From contig NZ_OY726395.1 of the NCBI RefSeq assembly GCF_963378085.1, forward strand, positions 186,001 to 250,000: a stretch of DNA of 64,000 nucleotides, in the 5' to 3' direction. Below the pieces are notes generated by a model, which saw nothing but the letters and a program-made list of their open reading frames with translations, was not told where the DNA came from and searched no databases. The translations under genes were made by a program, and so were the position numbers. The stretch comes from Mycolicibacterium sp. MU0050 (GTDB lineage Bacteria > Actinomycetota > Actinomycetes > Mycobacteriales > Mycobacteriaceae). Positions 1-8,557 of the stretch are shown one piece after another (within the stretch, counting starts at the first letter, position 1; every line of letters begins with the position of its first letter).

Positions 1-1
1 C

Positions 2-145
2 GAATACTGCGCTGGGCAGGCCTCGGGAATTGAGAAGACCGGGCAGCACATGACTGTCAAGCTACTTCCGTCGGACGGTGTGGTCTTCGGCGAGCTTCGA
101 GACATCGCAGACGTCACCTCACACCCACGGTCAGCGGATCGCTGA
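2..145 (+). CDS. possible 3' end of a truncated gene
   Basis: An open frame enters from the left edge and stops with TGA at 143-145, giving about 47 residues without a start codon in the window. The visible part is soluble, with a beta-like stretch (MTVKLLPSDGVVFGELRD). No family is recognised. Third-position GC is lower than in neighbouring genes, so this could be a low-expression or acquired gene, or chance reading. It lies just before a repeat-rich spacer. Confidence 0.33.
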   Translation, partial: EYCAGQASGIEKTGQHMTVKLLPSDGVVFGELRDIADVTSHPRSADR

Positions 146-280
146 TCAACTCCGGCCTGGTCGAAAGGCCGGTCCGCAGTGGCGTTTTGAGCGAGTTTAC
201 TCATCGAGGCTGCGTTCAGCGCGGGAACGTGCGAGTGGCGGGCACGGTGAGCGCAGTTTCGATTGGGCCCTTCACCGAGA

Positions 281-395
281 CTGCGCTGAGCGCGTGAAAG
301 TGCGAGTAGCGCCCTCGCTCAGCGCAGCCTCGGCGAGCCACCCACGCTCAGCGCAGCCTCGGCGAGGCGCCCTCGCTCAGCGCAGCCTCGGCGAG
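281..395. repeat. 29-bp direct repeats plus long inverted repeat
   Basis: Three copies of a 22-bp core (CGCTCAGCGCAG followed by CCTCGGCGAG) begin at 316, 345 and 374, a 29-bp period. The first copy is also the right arm of an inverted repeat whose left arm is 281-292 (CTGCGCTGAGCG). Including the flanking CCGAGA/CCTCGG the arms match at 17 of 18 positions around a 23-nt loop. The spacer 146-425 holds no convincing gene. The repeats lie beyond the stop codon of the minus-strand SDR gene, so they may help end transcription. Confidence 0.7.
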
Positions 396-425
396 AAGCC
401 GAAGAGCCCAAAGAGCCGGAAGCCC

Positions 426-1187
426 CTAGGCGATCGTGATCCCACCATCGACGGCGATGGTCTGCCCCACCACGTAACCACCCGCGGGAGAAGCCAGCCA
501 GACCGCGGTGGCGGCCAGCTCGGCCGGATCGCCGGTGCGGCCCAGCACCACCCGCGGCATCTGCGAGTCCAGGTACCCGGGCTTGTACTCGTCGGTCATC
601 TCCGAGAGGAAGAAGCCCGGCGCCAGGGCGTTGACGCGAATTCCCTTGCGCCCGCCCCACTGCTGGGCCAGGTCACGGGTCAGTCCGATGACGCCGGCCT
701 TGGAGGCGGCGTACGCGGCCTGCGGCAGCTGCGCGGTGGTGATGCCGAGGATGCTGGAGATGTTGATGATCGAGCTCCCCGGACCCATCACCCGGCCACA
801 CGCCTGCGCCATCCAGTACGACCCGTTGAGGTTGATGTCGATGACCTTGCGGAACTCGTCGGGGGTCTCGCGGGTGGCCGGCACCGCGGTGCCCACGCCG
901 GCGTTGTTGATCAGCACGTCGACCTTGCCGAACTTCTCCACGGCGGCGTCCACCAGCGCCTGGCACTGGTCGGGGTCGCCGACGTCGGTGGCCACCGCCA
1001 GCGCGCGCCGCCCGGTCTCCTCGACCAGGGCCGCGGTGTCGGCCATCTTCTCCACCCGCCGGGCGCCGAGCACCACGTCGGCGCCGGCCTCGGCGAAGGC
1101 CCGGGCGAAGGACACCCCCAGCCCGGACGAGGCGCCGGTGACGATGACGACCTTGTCGTCGAGCTTGAACGAATCGAGAACAGACAT
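426..1187 (-). CDS. SDR-family NAD(P)-dependent oxidoreductase
   Basis: A 253-residue classical short-chain dehydrogenase. Visible motifs are the TGASSGLG nucleotide-binding loop (17-24), NNAG (94-97), a Ser at 143/144 and YAASK (Tyr158, Lys162) as catalytic residues. TGASSGLG fits NAD(H) or NADP(H), and the substrate cannot be read from sequence. ATG at 1187 is chosen because GAGGAG precedes it; an in-frame codon 18 nt upstream would add only MRSKHA. It is the third gene of a minus-strand operon after an APH-type kinase and an acyl-CoA dehydrogenase, 63 nt after the latter. It probably oxidises or reduces a hydroxyacyl intermediate of that pathway, by inference. Confidence 0.92.
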   Translation of the reverse strand: MSVLDSFKLDDKVVIVTGASSGLGVSFARAFAEAGADVVLGARRVEKMADTAALVEETGRRALAVATDVGDPDQCQALVDAAVEKFGKVDVLINNAGVGTAVPATRETPDEFRKVIDINLNGSYWMAQACGRVMGPGSSIINISSILGITTAQLPQAAYAASKAGVIGLTRDLAQQWGGRKGIRVNALAPGFFLSEMTDEYKPGYLDSQMPRVVLGRTGDPAELAATAVWLASPAGGYVVGQTIAVDGGITIA

Positions 1188-1250
1188 GGCGTGCTTACTC
1201 CTCATCGGGGCTCGTCGCGCCCCTGCGATCGGGGAACCCGGGGACGTGGG

Positions 1251-2429
1251 TCATGACGGGTTCCTCAGTACCTGACGTGCGATGGCGTACTTGTGCACCT
1301 CGGTCGGCCCGTCGTAGAGCCGGAAGGCGCGCATGTCGGAGAAGATCATCCCAACCGGGGTTTCGTCGGAGATACCCATGCCGCCGAGGATCTGCACGCA
1401 GCGGTCGGCGACCTTGAACAGCTCCTCGGAGACGTACGCCTTGACCATGGAACTCTCGTGGCGACCCTTGGCCCCGCCGTCGAGCGTCCAGCAGGCCCAC
1501 CAGATGGCCAGGCGGCACTGCTGCAGCGCGATCTCGTTGTCGGCGATCATGAAGCTCACGCCCTGGTGCTCGCCGAGCGGCTTGCCGAAACCCGTTCGGG
1601 TGCGGGCATGTTCGATGGCGATGGCCTGGGCGCGGGAGGCGGCGCCGAGCCAGCGCATGCAGTGCGTCAGCCGCGCCGGAGCCAGTCGCAGCTGGGCGTA
1701 GCGCAGCGCCTGGCCGGGCTCGCCCAGCAGCGCCGACTTCGGCAGCCGCAGGTTGTCGAACACCACGACACCGTGGCCCTCGACGTAGTTGCGGTCCATG
1801 GTGTTCATCACGCGCTCGATCTCGATGCCCGGCGTCTGGCCGTCGCACAGGAACAGCGTCGGGCCGTCGGGACCGTGCTCGTTGGGGGCCAGCCGGGCCA
1901 TGATGATCCAGGTGCGGGCCCCGTTGGCCCCGGTGATCAGCCATTTGCGGCCGTTGATCACGTAGTCGGTGCCGTCGAACACGGCCTCGGTCTTGAGCTG
2001 GTTGGGGTCCGAGCCGGCCCCGTCGGGCTCGGTCATGGCGAACACCGAGCGCTGCCGGCCCTCGATCACCGGAAGCAAGAATTCGGAGACCTGCTCCTCG
2101 TTGGCGATCTTGGACAGCAGGAACATGTTGCCCTCGTCGGGGGCCGCGCAGTTCAGCGCCACCGGGCCGAGCGTCGACCAGCCGGCCGCCTCGAACAGCA
2201 CCGCCTGCTCGACGTGGGAGGGTTCCCGGCCGCCGAACCGGCTGGGCGCCTGGAAGGTCAGCAGGCCGGCCTTGCGGGCCAGCTCCACCAGTTCGGTGCG
2301 CAGCTCCTCGGTGGGGCCGTGGCGGGTCAGGCGGGGGTCGGTCTCGTAGGGGATCACCTGTTCGGTGACGAACGAGCGGATCTCGTCGCGCAGGGCGGCC
2401 AGCTCGTCGGAAATGGTGAAGTCGATCAT
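1251..2429 (-). CDS. acyl-CoA dehydrogenase, ACAD10/11-like
   Basis: A 392-residue FAD-dependent acyl-CoA dehydrogenase of normal family length. The N-terminal helical domain, the middle segment with FAMTEPDGAGSDPNQ (around 135-150) and the C-terminal YDGPTEVHKYAIARQ motif are visible. The last motif is typical of the branch containing human ACAD10 and ACAD11. Its start overlaps the end of the upstream kinase gene by 4 bp, implying translational coupling. In mammals the same two domains are fused and act on 4-hydroxyacyl-CoAs by phosphorylation and phosphate elimination. The split pair here is predicted to do likewise. Confidence 0.93.
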   Translation of the reverse strand: MIDFTISDELAALRDEIRSFVTEQVIPYETDPRLTRHGPTEELRTELVELARKAGLLTFQAPSRFGGREPSHVEQAVLFEAAGWSTLGPVALNCAAPDEGNMFLLSKIANEEQVSEFLLPVIEGRQRSVFAMTEPDGAGSDPNQLKTEAVFDGTDYVINGRKWLITGANGARTWIIMARLAPNEHGPDGPTLFLCDGQTPGIEIERVMNTMDRNYVEGHGVVVFDNLRLPKSALLGEPGQALRYAQLRLAPARLTHCMRWLGAASRAQAIAIEHARTRTGFGKPLGEHQGVSFMIADNEIALQQCRLAIWWACWTLDGGAKGRHESSMVKAYVSEELFKVADRCVQILGGMGISDETPVGMIFSDMRAFRLYDGPTEVHKYAIARQVLRNPS

Positions 2430-3454
2430 CGTTCTCCTTCGATCAATTGCTCCGCGCGTTCGAACAGCCGCAGCGTCGCGGTGTGCAGATGGTCACCGAT
2501 TTCCTTGGGCGCCAAGCCGGCTCCCGCGCGAGCGTGGCTGCCCTCCAGGATGATCCCGAGCTTGAAGCAGGCCAGCACGGCGTACCAGTTGATGTTCGAC
2601 AGGTCGCGGGTGGTGTTGCGCGCATACTGCTCCACCAGTTCGTCCGGGGTGCACAGGCCCTCGGATTCCATCAACGCCTGGCCGAGCACGGTGTCCTGAC
2701 CGGGGTAGCGCCACGTCGCCAGCATCCAGCCCAGATCCAGCAGCGGGTCGCCGATGGTGCTCATCTCCCAGTCGACGATGGCCACGAGCTCGGGCCCGGT
2801 GTGCGAGAACATCACGTTGGCGCCGTGGTAGTCGCCGTGCATGATGCCGGGCTGCCACTGGGTGGGCCGGCGCTCGTCGAGCCAGCGGGCCACGCCGTCG
2901 ACGTCGCCGATCTGCGGCCCCGGGTAGTTCTCCAGCGCGGAGTACGACTCGAGTTCGGACAGCCACCGCGGCACCTGCCGCTCCAGGAAGCCCTCCGGCT
3001 TGCCGTAGTCGGCCAGTCCGACCGCCACATGGTCGACGGCGCCGAGACGCGCCAGCGCGTCGGCCATCGACAGGCCCATCGCGTGCTGGATCTTCGGGTC
3101 GCCGGCGTGCAGCGGCGGCAGCCCCTCGCCGGCGTTGAAACCGTCGATGGGCTCCATCAGGTAGAACACCGCGTCGCCGAGCACGTCGGTGTCCTCGCAC
3201 ACCGCGATCAGCCGGGGGTGCGGGACGTCGGTCTGGTCCAGTCCGGCCAACACCTGGGTTTCCCGCAGGATCACCTTGTTGCTGATCGGGCGCAGGTGGC
3301 GGGGCCCGCGTCGAAAGACGTACGGGCGCCCGGCGCGCTCGAAGCGGATCATGATGTTCTGTGTGCCGCCGCCGATTTCGGCGATGTTCTCCAGCGGGCC
3401 TTCACCGAGGCCCTGAGCGTCCATCCACGCGGCGATCTTGTCCTGGTCATCCAC
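2426..3454 (-). CDS. APH-family phosphotransferase (FadE36-type)
   Basis: A 342-residue aminoglycoside-phosphotransferase-fold kinase. The catalytic loop MHGDYHGANVMF (Brenner motif HGDxxxxN) and metal-binding VDWEMSTIGDPLLDL are clear. Despite the fold name, proteins next to acyl-CoA dehydrogenases in this family are thought to phosphorylate hydroxyacyl-CoA rather than antibiotics. The M. tuberculosis counterpart is labelled FadE36 (Rv3761c), a misleading name for a kinase-fold protein. The GTG start at 3454 lies 7 nt after a TAGGTT box on the minus strand, so the transcript is probably leaderless. First gene of the kinase/dehydrogenase/SDR operon. Confidence 0.92.
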   Translation of the reverse strand: MDDQDKIAAWMDAQGLGEGPLENIAEIGGGTQNIMIRFERAGRPYVFRRGPRHLRPISNKVILRETQVLAGLDQTDVPHPRLIAVCEDTDVLGDAVFYLMEPIDGFNAGEGLPPLHAGDPKIQHAMGLSMADALARLGAVDHVAVGLADYGKPEGFLERQVPRWLSELESYSALENYPGPQIGDVDGVARWLDERRPTQWQPGIMHGDYHGANVMFSHTGPELVAIVDWEMSTIGDPLLDLGWMLATWRYPGQDTVLGQALMESEGLCTPDELVEQYARNTTRDLSNINWYAVLACFKLGIILEGSHARAGAGLAPKEIGDHLHTATLRLFERAEQLIEGER

Positions 3455-3477
3455 GGTGCTTAACCTACCGGTTGGTT
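3455..3477 (-). promoter_or_regulatory. leaderless promoter with palindromic operator
   Basis: On the minus strand TAGGTT (3467-3462) is followed by 7 nt and the GTG start of the kinase gene. The -10 box is embedded in a 16-bp near-palindrome, AACCTACCGGTTGGTT (3462-3477), of the form AACCWACCGGTWGGTT. That arrangement suits a TetR-type repressor blocking RNA polymerase. No regulator gene adjoins it, so the binding protein is unknown. Confidence 0.55.
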
Positions 3478-3505
3478 GAAACAGGGGGGCCTGAGGCCGG
3501 GTCGG

Positions 3506-4252
3506 TCAGGCCAGCGAATCCCAGAATCCGGTCAGCGCGGCCGCGGCCCGCTGCGGGTCTTCGAGCATCCACCAGTGCCCGAGCCCGTCGAGCACCGCGG
3601 TGTCGGCCCCGGCCCGTTCGGCCGCGCGTCGCCGCAACTCGGCGCTACCGGTGTAGGGATCCTCCGTGGCCAGGATCGACAAGCCGGGGCGCGCGGCGGC
3701 GTTGGGCAGGTTGGCGCGCGCCTCGTCAAGCCCCGGCGGCACGGCCGAGCGGTAGAGCAACGGGATGGCCCGGGCCATCGCGTCGTCCTGCCCCGCGGCC
3801 ACCTGGGCGGCGACATCGGCCGGGAATCCGAGACCGACGAGGCTCTCGGTGCGGTCCTCGACGGACCCGCCCAGCATCTGCTCGACGAGTTCCTCCCCGG
3901 CGCCGGGCGTCTGCCAGACCTGAGCCAGGTCGTGCCACACGTACTCGGGGTCGAAGAGCCCCAGCGCGTCGGTGGCCCAGCTGCGCACCAGTTCCGGCCG
4001 GTGGATCACGGCGTTCATGACGTGTCCGCCGCCCCAGTCGTGGCCCACCAGGTCGACGGACTCGCCGAGCTCGGTCAGTTCGTTGACCAGCCAGTCGCGG
4101 TAGTCCTGATGGGTGGCGCCGAACCCGTCTGGCAGCGGGGCGCCGAAACCCGGCGGGGACAGCGTGACGATGTCGGTGCGGTCCAGCGCCGCGATCAGCG
4201 GGCCCCAGATGGCGGCGGTTTCCGGGTTTCCGTGCACCAGAACGACGGTCAT
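3506..4252 (-). CDS. alpha/beta hydrolase, epoxide hydrolase/dehalogenase-like
   Basis: A 248-residue alpha/beta hydrolase. The oxyanion-hole motif VHGNPET is at the N-terminus, and the nucleophile elbow GHDWGGG places Asp72 where esterases have Ser. An Asp nucleophile followed by Trp is typical of epoxide hydrolases and haloalkane dehalogenases. The C-terminal GLGHWWMLEDP supplies the catalytic His. ATG at 4252 is preferred over an in-frame GTG at 4270. It ends 51 nt from the start of the upstream kinase operon on the same strand, so it may share its function, but the substrate is unknown. Confidence 0.88.
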   Translation of the reverse strand: MTVVLVHGNPETAAIWGPLIAALDRTDIVTLSPPGFGAPLPDGFGATHQDYRDWLVNELTELGESVDLVGHDWGGGHVMNAVIHRPELVRSWATDALGLFDPEYVWHDLAQVWQTPGAGEELVEQMLGGSVEDRTESLVGLGFPADVAAQVAAGQDDAMARAIPLLYRSAVPPGLDEARANLPNAAARPGLSILATEDPYTGSAELRRRAAERAGADTAVLDGLGHWWMLEDPQRAAAALTGFWDSLA

Positions 4253-4406
4253 GACCAGCCATCCTGGCACAGCGGGGGCCCGGCGTGGATCGGGTCCAGG
4301 GACAACAGGGGCTTCACAGCTGGCTCATAGAATGGGCACAGTGGCGACCCATTGAACACAGAAATACTTGACGGTCATGACTTCATCACCAGCCGAACGT
4401 GTCGTG

Positions 4407-5111
4407 ATGTGCCGTGCCGATGGCAGCCCCATCAACGTGCTGGTGGTCGACGACGAGGCCGTGTTGGCCGAGATGGTGTCGATGGCGCTGCGGTACGAGG
4501 GCTGGTCGATCAGCACCGCCGGTGACGGCGCCGGAGCCATCGCCGCGGCCCGCACCACCCGGCCCGACGTCGTGGTTCTCGACGTCATGCTGCCGGACAT
4601 GAGCGGGCTCGACGTGCTGCGCCGCCTACGCGAGGACCACCCCGGCCTGCCCGTGTTGCTGCTCACCGCCAAGGACGCCATCGAGGACCGCATCGCCGGG
4701 CTGACCGCCGGCGGGGACGACTACGTGACCAAACCCTTCAGCATCGAAGAGGTGGTGTTGCGGCTGCGCGCGCTGCTGCGGCGCACCGGGGTGACCACCG
4801 AGGACAGCGGCGCCCAGATCGTGGTCGGGGACCTGGTCCTCGACGAGGACAGCCATGACGTGACCCGCGCGGGCGAGCCGATCCTGCTGACGTCCACCGA
4901 ATTCGAACTGTTGCGCTTCATGATGCGCAACTCCAAGCGGGTGTTGTCCAAGGCGCAGATCCTGGACCGGGTGTGGAGCTACGACTTCGGCGGTCGGTCC
5001 AACATCGTCGAGCTGTACATCTCATACCTGCGCAAGAAGATCGACAGTGGGCGCGAGCCCATGATCCACACCCTGCGGGGAGCGGGGTATGTCCTCAAGC
5101 CTGCCGGCTGA
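4407..5111 (+). CDS. tcrX: two-component response regulator TcrX
   Basis: A 234-residue OmpR/PhoB-family regulator: receiver domain with acidic pair DD (15-16), phospho-acceptor Asp59 in LDVMLPDMSG and Lys in TKPF, then a winged-helix DNA-binding domain ending GAGYVLKPAG. Sequence and place beside tcrY match M. tuberculosis TcrX (Rv3765c, 234 aa). In-frame TTG 4368 and ATG 4377 lie upstream, but that stretch has poor third-position GC and the 4407 start matches family length. No Shine-Dalgarno is obvious at any of them. The gene overlaps tcrY by 23 bp. In M. tuberculosis the system is linked to iron limitation. Confidence 0.95.
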   Translation: MCRADGSPINVLVVDDEAVLAEMVSMALRYEGWSISTAGDGAGAIAAARTTRPDVVVLDVMLPDMSGLDVLRRLREDHPGLPVLLLTAKDAIEDRIAGLTAGGDDYVTKPFSIEEVVLRLRALLRRTGVTTEDSGAQIVVGDLVLDEDSHDVTRAGEPILLTSTEFELLRFMMRNSKRVLSKAQILDRVWSYDFGGRSNIVELYISYLRKKIDSGREPMIHTLRGAGYVLKPAG

Positions 5112-6624
5112 CGCTGCGGACGGGGCAGCGCGCGAGCAGTCGCCGCGCTGGCGGTCGCCGAGCACCTGGTCGCTGCGCACCCGGCTGGTCGCCGGCCAGG
5201 TCCTCCTGCTCACGTTGGCCTTCATCGTGGTCGGCGTGGCCACCGAGTTGGCGCTGCGGCAGTACCTGATGGACCAGCTGGACTCCGCGCTGTTCGACGC
5301 GGCGCACCGGTCGGTGATGATGTCGCGGTTCCCACCGCCGGCTCCGCCGCCGCCCGATTTTCCGCGCCGCGGCGCCGGCCCCGGCCCGTCGTTCCTGGAT
5401 GCGCCGGGACAGCCGGTCGGGCTGATCTCGGCGGTGGTCGGCGCCGACGGCACGGTGACCGCCGGCGTGCTGACCAGCTCGGGGGAGCGCGGCGAACTCA
5501 GCGCCGCGGCGGTGCGGCAGCTCAGCTCCGTGGTCCCTCGACCCACCCCGGTGACGGTGGTCGCCGACGACATCGGCCGCTACCGCGTACTCGCCTTCCC
5601 CGACCGTCGCGGCAACGTGATCGTGACCGGGCTGCCGAAGACGCAGGTCAACGACACCATGCTGCGGGTGGGGCTGATCTTCGCCCTGGTGGCGGTGGTG
5701 GTCCTGATCGCGGTGTCGATCCTGGGCATCGCCATCACCCGTCGGATGCTGGCGCCGCTGAACCGGGTCGCGGCCACCGCCCGCGAGGTGGCCAACCTGC
5801 CGCTGGACCGCGGCGAGGTGGCGCTGCCGGTGCGGGTGCCCGATCGCGACATCCATCCCGCCACCGAGGTGGGGCAGATGGGCTCGGCGCTCAACCGGAT
5901 GCTCGACCACATCTCCGCGGCGCTGTCGACGCGCCAGGCCAGCGAGACCCGCGTGCGGCAATTCGTCGCCGACGCCAGTCACGAGTTGCGCACCCCGCTG
6001 ACCGCCATCCGCGGTTACGCCGAACTGGCCCAACGGCGCCGCGGCGCCCTGCCGGCCGAGGTGGCCCACGCCATGGGCCGGGTGTCCTCGGAGACCGAAC
6101 GGATGACCAACCTGGTCGAAGACCTGTTGCTGCTGGCGCGCCTCGATTCCGGGCGCCCGCTGGACCGCGAGCAGGTGGATCTCTCGCAGCTGGCCGTCGA
6201 CACCGTCGCCGACGCGCATGTCGCCGGACCGGAGCACGAGTGGAATCTGGATCTGCCCGACGAGCCCGTGGTCGTCGTCGGCGACGCCGCCCGGCTACAC
6301 CAGGTGTTGGCCAACCTGCTGACCAACGCCCGCGTGCACACCCCGCCCGGGACCACCGTCACCCTCGCGCTGACCGCCGACGACACCGAAGCGCTTGTGG
6401 CGGTGCAGGATAACGGCCCCGGAATTCCGGCGGAACTGCAACCGGAGGTGTTCGAGCGGTTCGCGCGCGGGGACTCGTCGCGCTCCCGCAAGGGCGGTAG
6501 CACCGGACTGGGACTGGCGATCGTGGCCGCCGTCGTCAAGGCGCATGGGGGTCGCATCGAATTGCACAGCGTCCCGAACGACACGGTGTTCACCGTGTCG
6601 CTGCCGCGCACACCGGACCCCTGA
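5089..6624 (+). CDS. tcrY: sensor histidine kinase TcrY
   Basis: A 511-residue membrane histidine kinase. The order is a transmembrane helix near 33-57, an extracytoplasmic region with a proline run (PPPAPPPPDF), a second helix near 190-212, HAMP, HisKA with DASHELRTPL (phospho-acceptor His298), then the ATPase domain with N box (LANLLTNA), G1 (DNGPGIP) and G2 (GSTGLGLAI). It begins inside tcrX, so the two are co-translated. It phosphorylates TcrX in response to a signal outside the membrane. The Pro-rich insert in the sensor region is a local feature. Confidence 0.95.
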   Translation: MSSSLPADAADGAAREQSPRWRSPSTWSLRTRLVAGQVLLLTLAFIVVGVATELALRQYLMDQLDSALFDAAHRSVMMSRFPPPAPPPPDFPRRGAGPGPSFLDAPGQPVGLISAVVGADGTVTAGVLTSSGERGELSAAAVRQLSSVVPRPTPVTVVADDIGRYRVLAFPDRRGNVIVTGLPKTQVNDTMLRVGLIFALVAVVVLIAVSILGIAITRRMLAPLNRVAATAREVANLPLDRGEVALPVRVPDRDIHPATEVGQMGSALNRMLDHISAALSTRQASETRVRQFVADASHELRTPLTAIRGYAELAQRRRGALPAEVAHAMGRVSSETERMTNLVEDLLLLARLDSGRPLDREQVDLSQLAVDTVADAHVAGPEHEWNLDLPDEPVVVVGDAARLHQVLANLLTNARVHTPPGTTVTLALTADDTEALVAVQDNGPGIPAELQPEVFERFARGDSSRSRKGGSTGLGLAIVAAVVKAHGGRIELHSVPNDTVFTVSLPRTPDP

Positions 6625-6679
6625 CGCGGCGAATCGGCGTTCTCCGTCCCGGTGTTGCGCGGTGGACCACACTGGGGTC

Positions 6680-8557
6680 ATGGACCCGCACGCACCCGCC
6701 CCGAGCATCGAGGCCGCCCACCGCGAACACGCCGGCACACTGCCGTTCGACGACACCCGGGATTTCGACGACGCCGACCGCGGCTTCCTCGGCGCGCTCG
6801 AACCGTGCGTCATCCGCGCCGCCGACGGTCGCGTGGTGTGGGACAACGACAGCTACGGCTTCCTCGACGGGGAGGCGCCCAGCACCGTGCACCCGAGCCT
6901 GTGGCGGCAGAGTCAACTTTGCGCCAAGCAGGGTCTCTACGAGGTGGTCGAGGGCATCTACCAGGTGCGCGGGCTGGATCTGTCCAACATCAGCTTCGTC
7001 GAGTCCGACACCGGCATCATCGTCATCGATCCGCTGGTGTGCACCGAGACCGCCGCGGCGGCACTGGCGTTGTACCGCAAGCACCGCGGCGACCGTCGGG
7101 TGATCGCGGTCATCTACACCCACAGCCACGTCGACCACTTCGGCGGCGTGCTGGGCGTGACCAGCCAGGCCGAGGTGGATGCCGGCAAGGTCGCCGTGAT
7201 CGCGCCCGAGGGGTTCACCGAACACGCGGTGCAGGAGAACATCTACGCCGGCACCGCGATGGCGCGCCGGGCCGGCTACATGTACGGCGCGGCACTGGCG
7301 CGCGGGCCGCGCGGGCAGGTGGGGTGCGGTCTGGGACAGACGCCGTCGACGGGTGAGGTTGCCATCATCGTGCCGACCCTCGACATCAGGACCACCGGCG
7401 AGACGCACAGCATCGACGGCGTGGTGATCGAGTTCCAGATGGCGCCGGGCACCGAGGCGCCGGCCGAAATGCATTTCTATTTCCCGCAATTCCGCGCGCT
7501 CTGCATGGCCGAGAACGCGACCCACAATCTGCACAACCTGCTGACGTTGCGCGGCGCGCTGGTGCGGGACCCGCGCGCTTGGGCGGGTTATCTCACCGAG
7601 GCGTTGGACAGCTTCGCCGACCGCACCGACGTGGTCTTCGCCTCGCACCACTGGCCGACCTGGGGTGCCGAGCGCATTGTCGAATACCTGTCGCTGCAAC
7701 GGGATCTGTACGCCTACCTGCATGACCAGACTCTGCGTCTGCTCAACCAGGGGCACACCGGGATCGAGATCGCCGAGGACTTCCCGATGCCGCCCGCGCT
7801 GGAACGGGCCTGGCACACCCGCGGTTACTACGGCTCGGTGAGCCACAACGTCAAGGCGGTCTACCAGCGTTACATGGGCTGGTTCGACGGAAACCCCGGT
7901 CGGTTGTGGGCGCATCCGCCGGAGGCGATCGGTCCGCGCTACGTCGAGGCCATGGGCGGTGCCGACCGGGTGGTCGAGATCGCCCAGCGCGCCTTCGACG
8001 ACGGCGATTACCGTTGGGCGGCAACGCTGTTGGATCACTTGATGTTCACCGACGCCGAACATCCCGGCGGTCGGCAGCTCTATGCGGCCACCCTGCAGCA
8101 GTTGGCCTACGGCGCGGAGAACGGGCCGTGGCGCAACTTCTTCCTGGCCGGCGCCACCGAACTCGTCGACGGCAACTTCGGCACCCCCACCCAGTCGGGG
8201 TCCCCGACCATGCTGGCGCAGCTGACCCCGGAGCAGATCTTCGACGCGCTGGCCATCAGCGTCAACGGTCCCCGCGCCTGGCACCTCGACGTGGCCATCG
8301 ACGTGACCTTCGAGGACCTGGGCGTCAACTACCGGCTGACCCTGCGCAACGGCGTGCTGGTGCACCGGAAGCTGCCGGCGAATCCCTCGAGCGCGACCGC
8401 CACGCTGCGACTGGCCGGCAAGGCCCGGCTGCTGGCGTTGGCCGCGGGCGATCAGAGCTCACCGGGGCTGCAGGTCGACGGCGACGTTCAGGCGTTGCAG
8501 CAGTTCACCGAGGTGCTGGACCGGCCGGATCCGGCGTTCAACATCGTCACTCCCTGA
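6680..8557 (+). CDS. alkyl sulfatase, metallo-beta-lactamase fold
   Basis: A 625-residue protein of the SdsA1/Rv3762c alkyl sulfatase family. The binuclear-zinc motif THSHVDHFGG gives His148, His150, Asp152 and His153. A helical dimerisation domain follows (around 380-500) and the last ~110 residues resemble the SCP2-like domain that binds the alkyl chain. The enzyme releases sulfate from linear or secondary alkyl sulfates. No signal peptide is seen. ATG at 6680 gives almost exactly the length of M. tuberculosis Rv3762c. It lies 55 nt after tcrY and its 3' end overlaps the convergent TetR gene by 11 bp. Confidence 0.93.
   Translation: MDPHAPAPSIEAAHREHAGTLPFDDTRDFDDADRGFLGALEPCVIRAADGRVVWDNDSYGFLDGEAPSTVHPSLWRQSQLCAKQGLYEVVEGIYQVRGLDLSNISFVESDTGIIVIDPLVCTETAAAALALYRKHRGDRRVIAVIYTHSHVDHFGGVLGVTSQAEVDAGKVAVIAPEGFTEHAVQENIYAGTAMARRAGYMYGAALARGPRGQVGCGLGQTPSTGEVAIIVPTLDIRTTGETHSIDGVVIEFQMAPGTEAPAEMHFYFPQFRALCMAENATHNLHNLLTLRGALVRDPRAWAGYLTEALDSFADRTDVVFASHHWPTWGAERIVEYLSLQRDLYAYLHDQTLRLLNQGHTGIEIAEDFPMPPALERAWHTRGYYGSVSHNVKAVYQRYMGWFDGNPGRLWAHPPEAIGPRYVEAMGGADRVVEIAQRAFDDGDYRWAATLLDHLMFTDAEHPGGRQLYAATLQQLAYGAENGPWRNFFLAGATELVDGNFGTPTQSGSPTMLAQLTPEQIFDALAISVNGPRAWHLDVAIDVTFEDLGVNYRLTLRNGVLVHRKLPANPSSATATLRLAGKARLLALAAGDQSSPGLQVDGDVQALQQFTEVLDRPDPAFNIVTP

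Noticed and set aside
78..1256. A 392-codon plus-strand frame
   Set aside because: Crosses the repeat zone and lies antisense to the SDR gene; no recognisable protein.
4341..4355. Four-codon GTG mini-frame after TAGAAT upstream of tcrX
   Set aside because: Too short to distinguish from chance; no regulatory codon pattern.
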